Translations under genes and position numbers: made by a program | Source of the DNA: RGIG1828 sp045592485 | GTDB lineage: Bacteria; Bacillota; Clostridia; UMGS1810 | Direction of reading: 5' to 3' | Assembly: GCA_045592485.1 (NCBI GenBank) | Contig: JAZNUS010000211.1 | Location: forward strand, 1 to 6,170 | DNA: 6,170 nucleotides | Part shown: one piece after another, positions 5,354-6,170 of the stretch | Numbering within the stretch: the stretch's first letter is position 1 | How the letters are laid out: each line of letters opens with the position of its first letter | The notes under the pieces: generated by a model | Database searches by the model: none | What the model saw: the letters and a program-made list of their open reading frames with translations, nothing else | Told to the model about the DNA's origin: nothing

Positions 5354-5410
5354 TTGGGGGCATTCACGTATGCCCCATATCCCGGGCCATTCATGTATCG
5401 CCCCTACAAC
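5354..5410. repeat. Double palindromic repeat GGGGCATTCACG / GGGCCATTCATG
   Basis: Two related units stand in tandem. GGGGCATTCACGTATGCCCC (5357-5376) has perfect 7-bp arms. GGGCCATTCATGTATCGCCC (5384-5403) has the same layout with one mismatch in the arms. GTTG at 5354-5357 and CAAC at 5407-5410 border the pair symmetrically. The motif resembles GTAGGGGCGAT-type miniature repeats of Firmicutes. It begins about 50 bases beyond the stop codon of the gene at 5459 and could end its transcript as a stem-loop, though no T-run follows. Confidence 0.65.
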
Positions 5411-5458
5411 GCCAATTTGTCAAATTCGATTTAATCGGTATTTCCTCAAGAAGAAGTC

Positions 5459-6169
5459 TTATTTTATCGGAAGAACTGTGATGTCATCATCGACAGGAGC
5501 CATTTTGTCTGCTGCCCATACAAAGACTTTGACAAAACCATCTTCTGCACCGGTTTTGAATGCCTTTGTTGAAGCATCGGCACCTGTGCCGTCGAGTTCG
5601 GTTGCATCAACAGATACAAATTTGCCGTTTGCATCATAGAGTACAACAACAAGCTGACCTTTGATGTTGGCTTTTGTAATGAATTTATATTCTGTTTCTT
5701 TTGCAAGAACTGTGCTTGCTGATGCTTCATCATAGGAAGCTTCATCTGTTGCAGCAACTGCCTTGGGAGCTGCAATTGCATCTTGTGCATCCTTGAGTGT
5801 CCATGTTACTGTGTGGATTCTGCCGGCTGCTGCATGAGATGAATCGCCGACACCGGTGATTGCAACAGTTGAGTTGGAGCGAACTGCAAGCCACATTGTT
5901 TTCTGACCGTTTGCAATACATTCTCTTGCATACTGAGAAAGGTTTGCATAGTTCATATATGATTTGCCATCATCGTTTTTTGCAGAGGGAGCAATGTCAA
6001 CTCTGTCGGATGTGATTTTTGCTCTTGTTGCTTTGTACACATAGTTATAACTTACCGGATCCTGTGTGAAGGACCAAATATTTGTGAGACCCTCTGCCAC
6101 TTCACCGTCTGTCTGAATGAGATTTGCAACCTCCCAGTCTTCACCGGGGAGCTTAACAAGCTGGAAAAG
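5459..6169 (-). CDS. Secreted DNRLRE/CBM96-like protein, C-terminal part (runs off the window)
   Basis: The last 236 residues of a paralog of the neighbouring 632-residue protein are present; the start, any signal peptide and upstream domains lie beyond 6170. The frame stays open to the edge: LFQLVKLPGEDWEVANLIQT (1-20) aligns with YFRLFKIP...VANLIQT of the neighbour's second module. The module ends near 125 with LSQYARECIANGQ (78-90) and ITGVGDSSH (104-112); GVGDSSH is identical in both proteins. A C-terminal domain (about 134-236) shares EYKFIT (160-165) and the ending VKVFVWAADKMAP (213-225). The sequences have diverged well beyond recent duplication, and the C-terminal domain is shorter here. 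Function is inferred only as extracellular, probably carbohydrate-associated. A GTG at 6100 is an internal valine codon, not a start. Confidence 0.85.
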   Translation of the reverse strand, partial: LFQLVKLPGEDWEVANLIQTDGEVAEGLTNIWSFTQDPVSYNYVYKATRAKITSDRVDIAPSAKNDDGKSYMNYANLSQYARECIANGQKTMWLAVRSNSTVAITGVGDSSHAAAGRIHTVTWTLKDAQDAIAAPKAVAATDEASYDEASASTVLAKETEYKFITKANIKGQLVVVLYDANGKFVSVDATELDGTGADASTKAFKTGAEDGFVKVFVWAADKMAPVDDDITVLPIK

Positions 6170-6170
6170 G

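Noticed and set aside
5322..5639. Open frame on the + strand across the repeats
   Set aside because: It runs through palindromic repeats and then antisense to the second secreted protein, with no supporting signals.

Overview
The window is AT-rich, with Shine-Dalgarno-led starts of the GAGGAG/GGAGG/AGAGGTGA type, clostridial-type mobile remnants and Gram-positive secreted proteins. It fits a chromosomal segment of a low-GC Firmicute (class Clostridia, probably an anaerobic gut or carbohydrate-degrading lineage). The genus cannot be named from the sequence alone.

Left part, + strand (1-2225). A short leader precedes a cytoplasmic GH13 alpha-glucosidase-type enzyme (146-1693). A 121-base spacer with a strong hairpin and a direct repeat follows. 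Next is a small HIT-family nucleotide-binding hydrolase (1815-2225), whose last dozen codons are made of a mobile palindromic repeat.

Centre (2187-3001), a graveyard of mobile DNA. It holds a 22-codon N-terminal stub of a REP-associated (Y1/IS200-like) tyrosine transposase that keeps a good promoter and ribosome binding site. Around it are copies of a GGGACGTACATTTTTTGGCA repeat: one in the HIT gene, two forming a 20-bp-arm hairpin, and a short three-copy tandem array continuing from it. On the opposite strand lies the first 140 codons of an IS1182-type transposase, cut off exactly where the repeat array begins. That insertion sequence keeps its left end and a strong inward-facing terminator. 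The same repeat is read in the same frame (WGRTFFG) at the end of both the HIT gene and the transposase remnant.

Right part, - strand (3092-6170). Two tandem paralogous secreted proteins lie here: a complete 632-residue one with a signal peptide (3092-4990), and the last 236 residues of a second (5459-6169, running off the window). Both contain beta-sandwich modules of the DNRLRE/CBM96-like kind and a related C-terminal domain, with no catalytic domain or recognised wall anchor visible. The 468 bases between them carry a plausible promoter with dyad-symmetric elements for the complete gene, an 11-bp-stem hairpin, and two unrelated palindromic intergenic repeats of types widespread in gut Firmicutes.

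No complete new system (defence, CRISPR, biosynthetic) is visible. The most interesting content is the decayed repeat/transposase unit that has rewritten the end of a housekeeping gene, and the catalytic-domain-free secreted paralog pair with its regulatory region.
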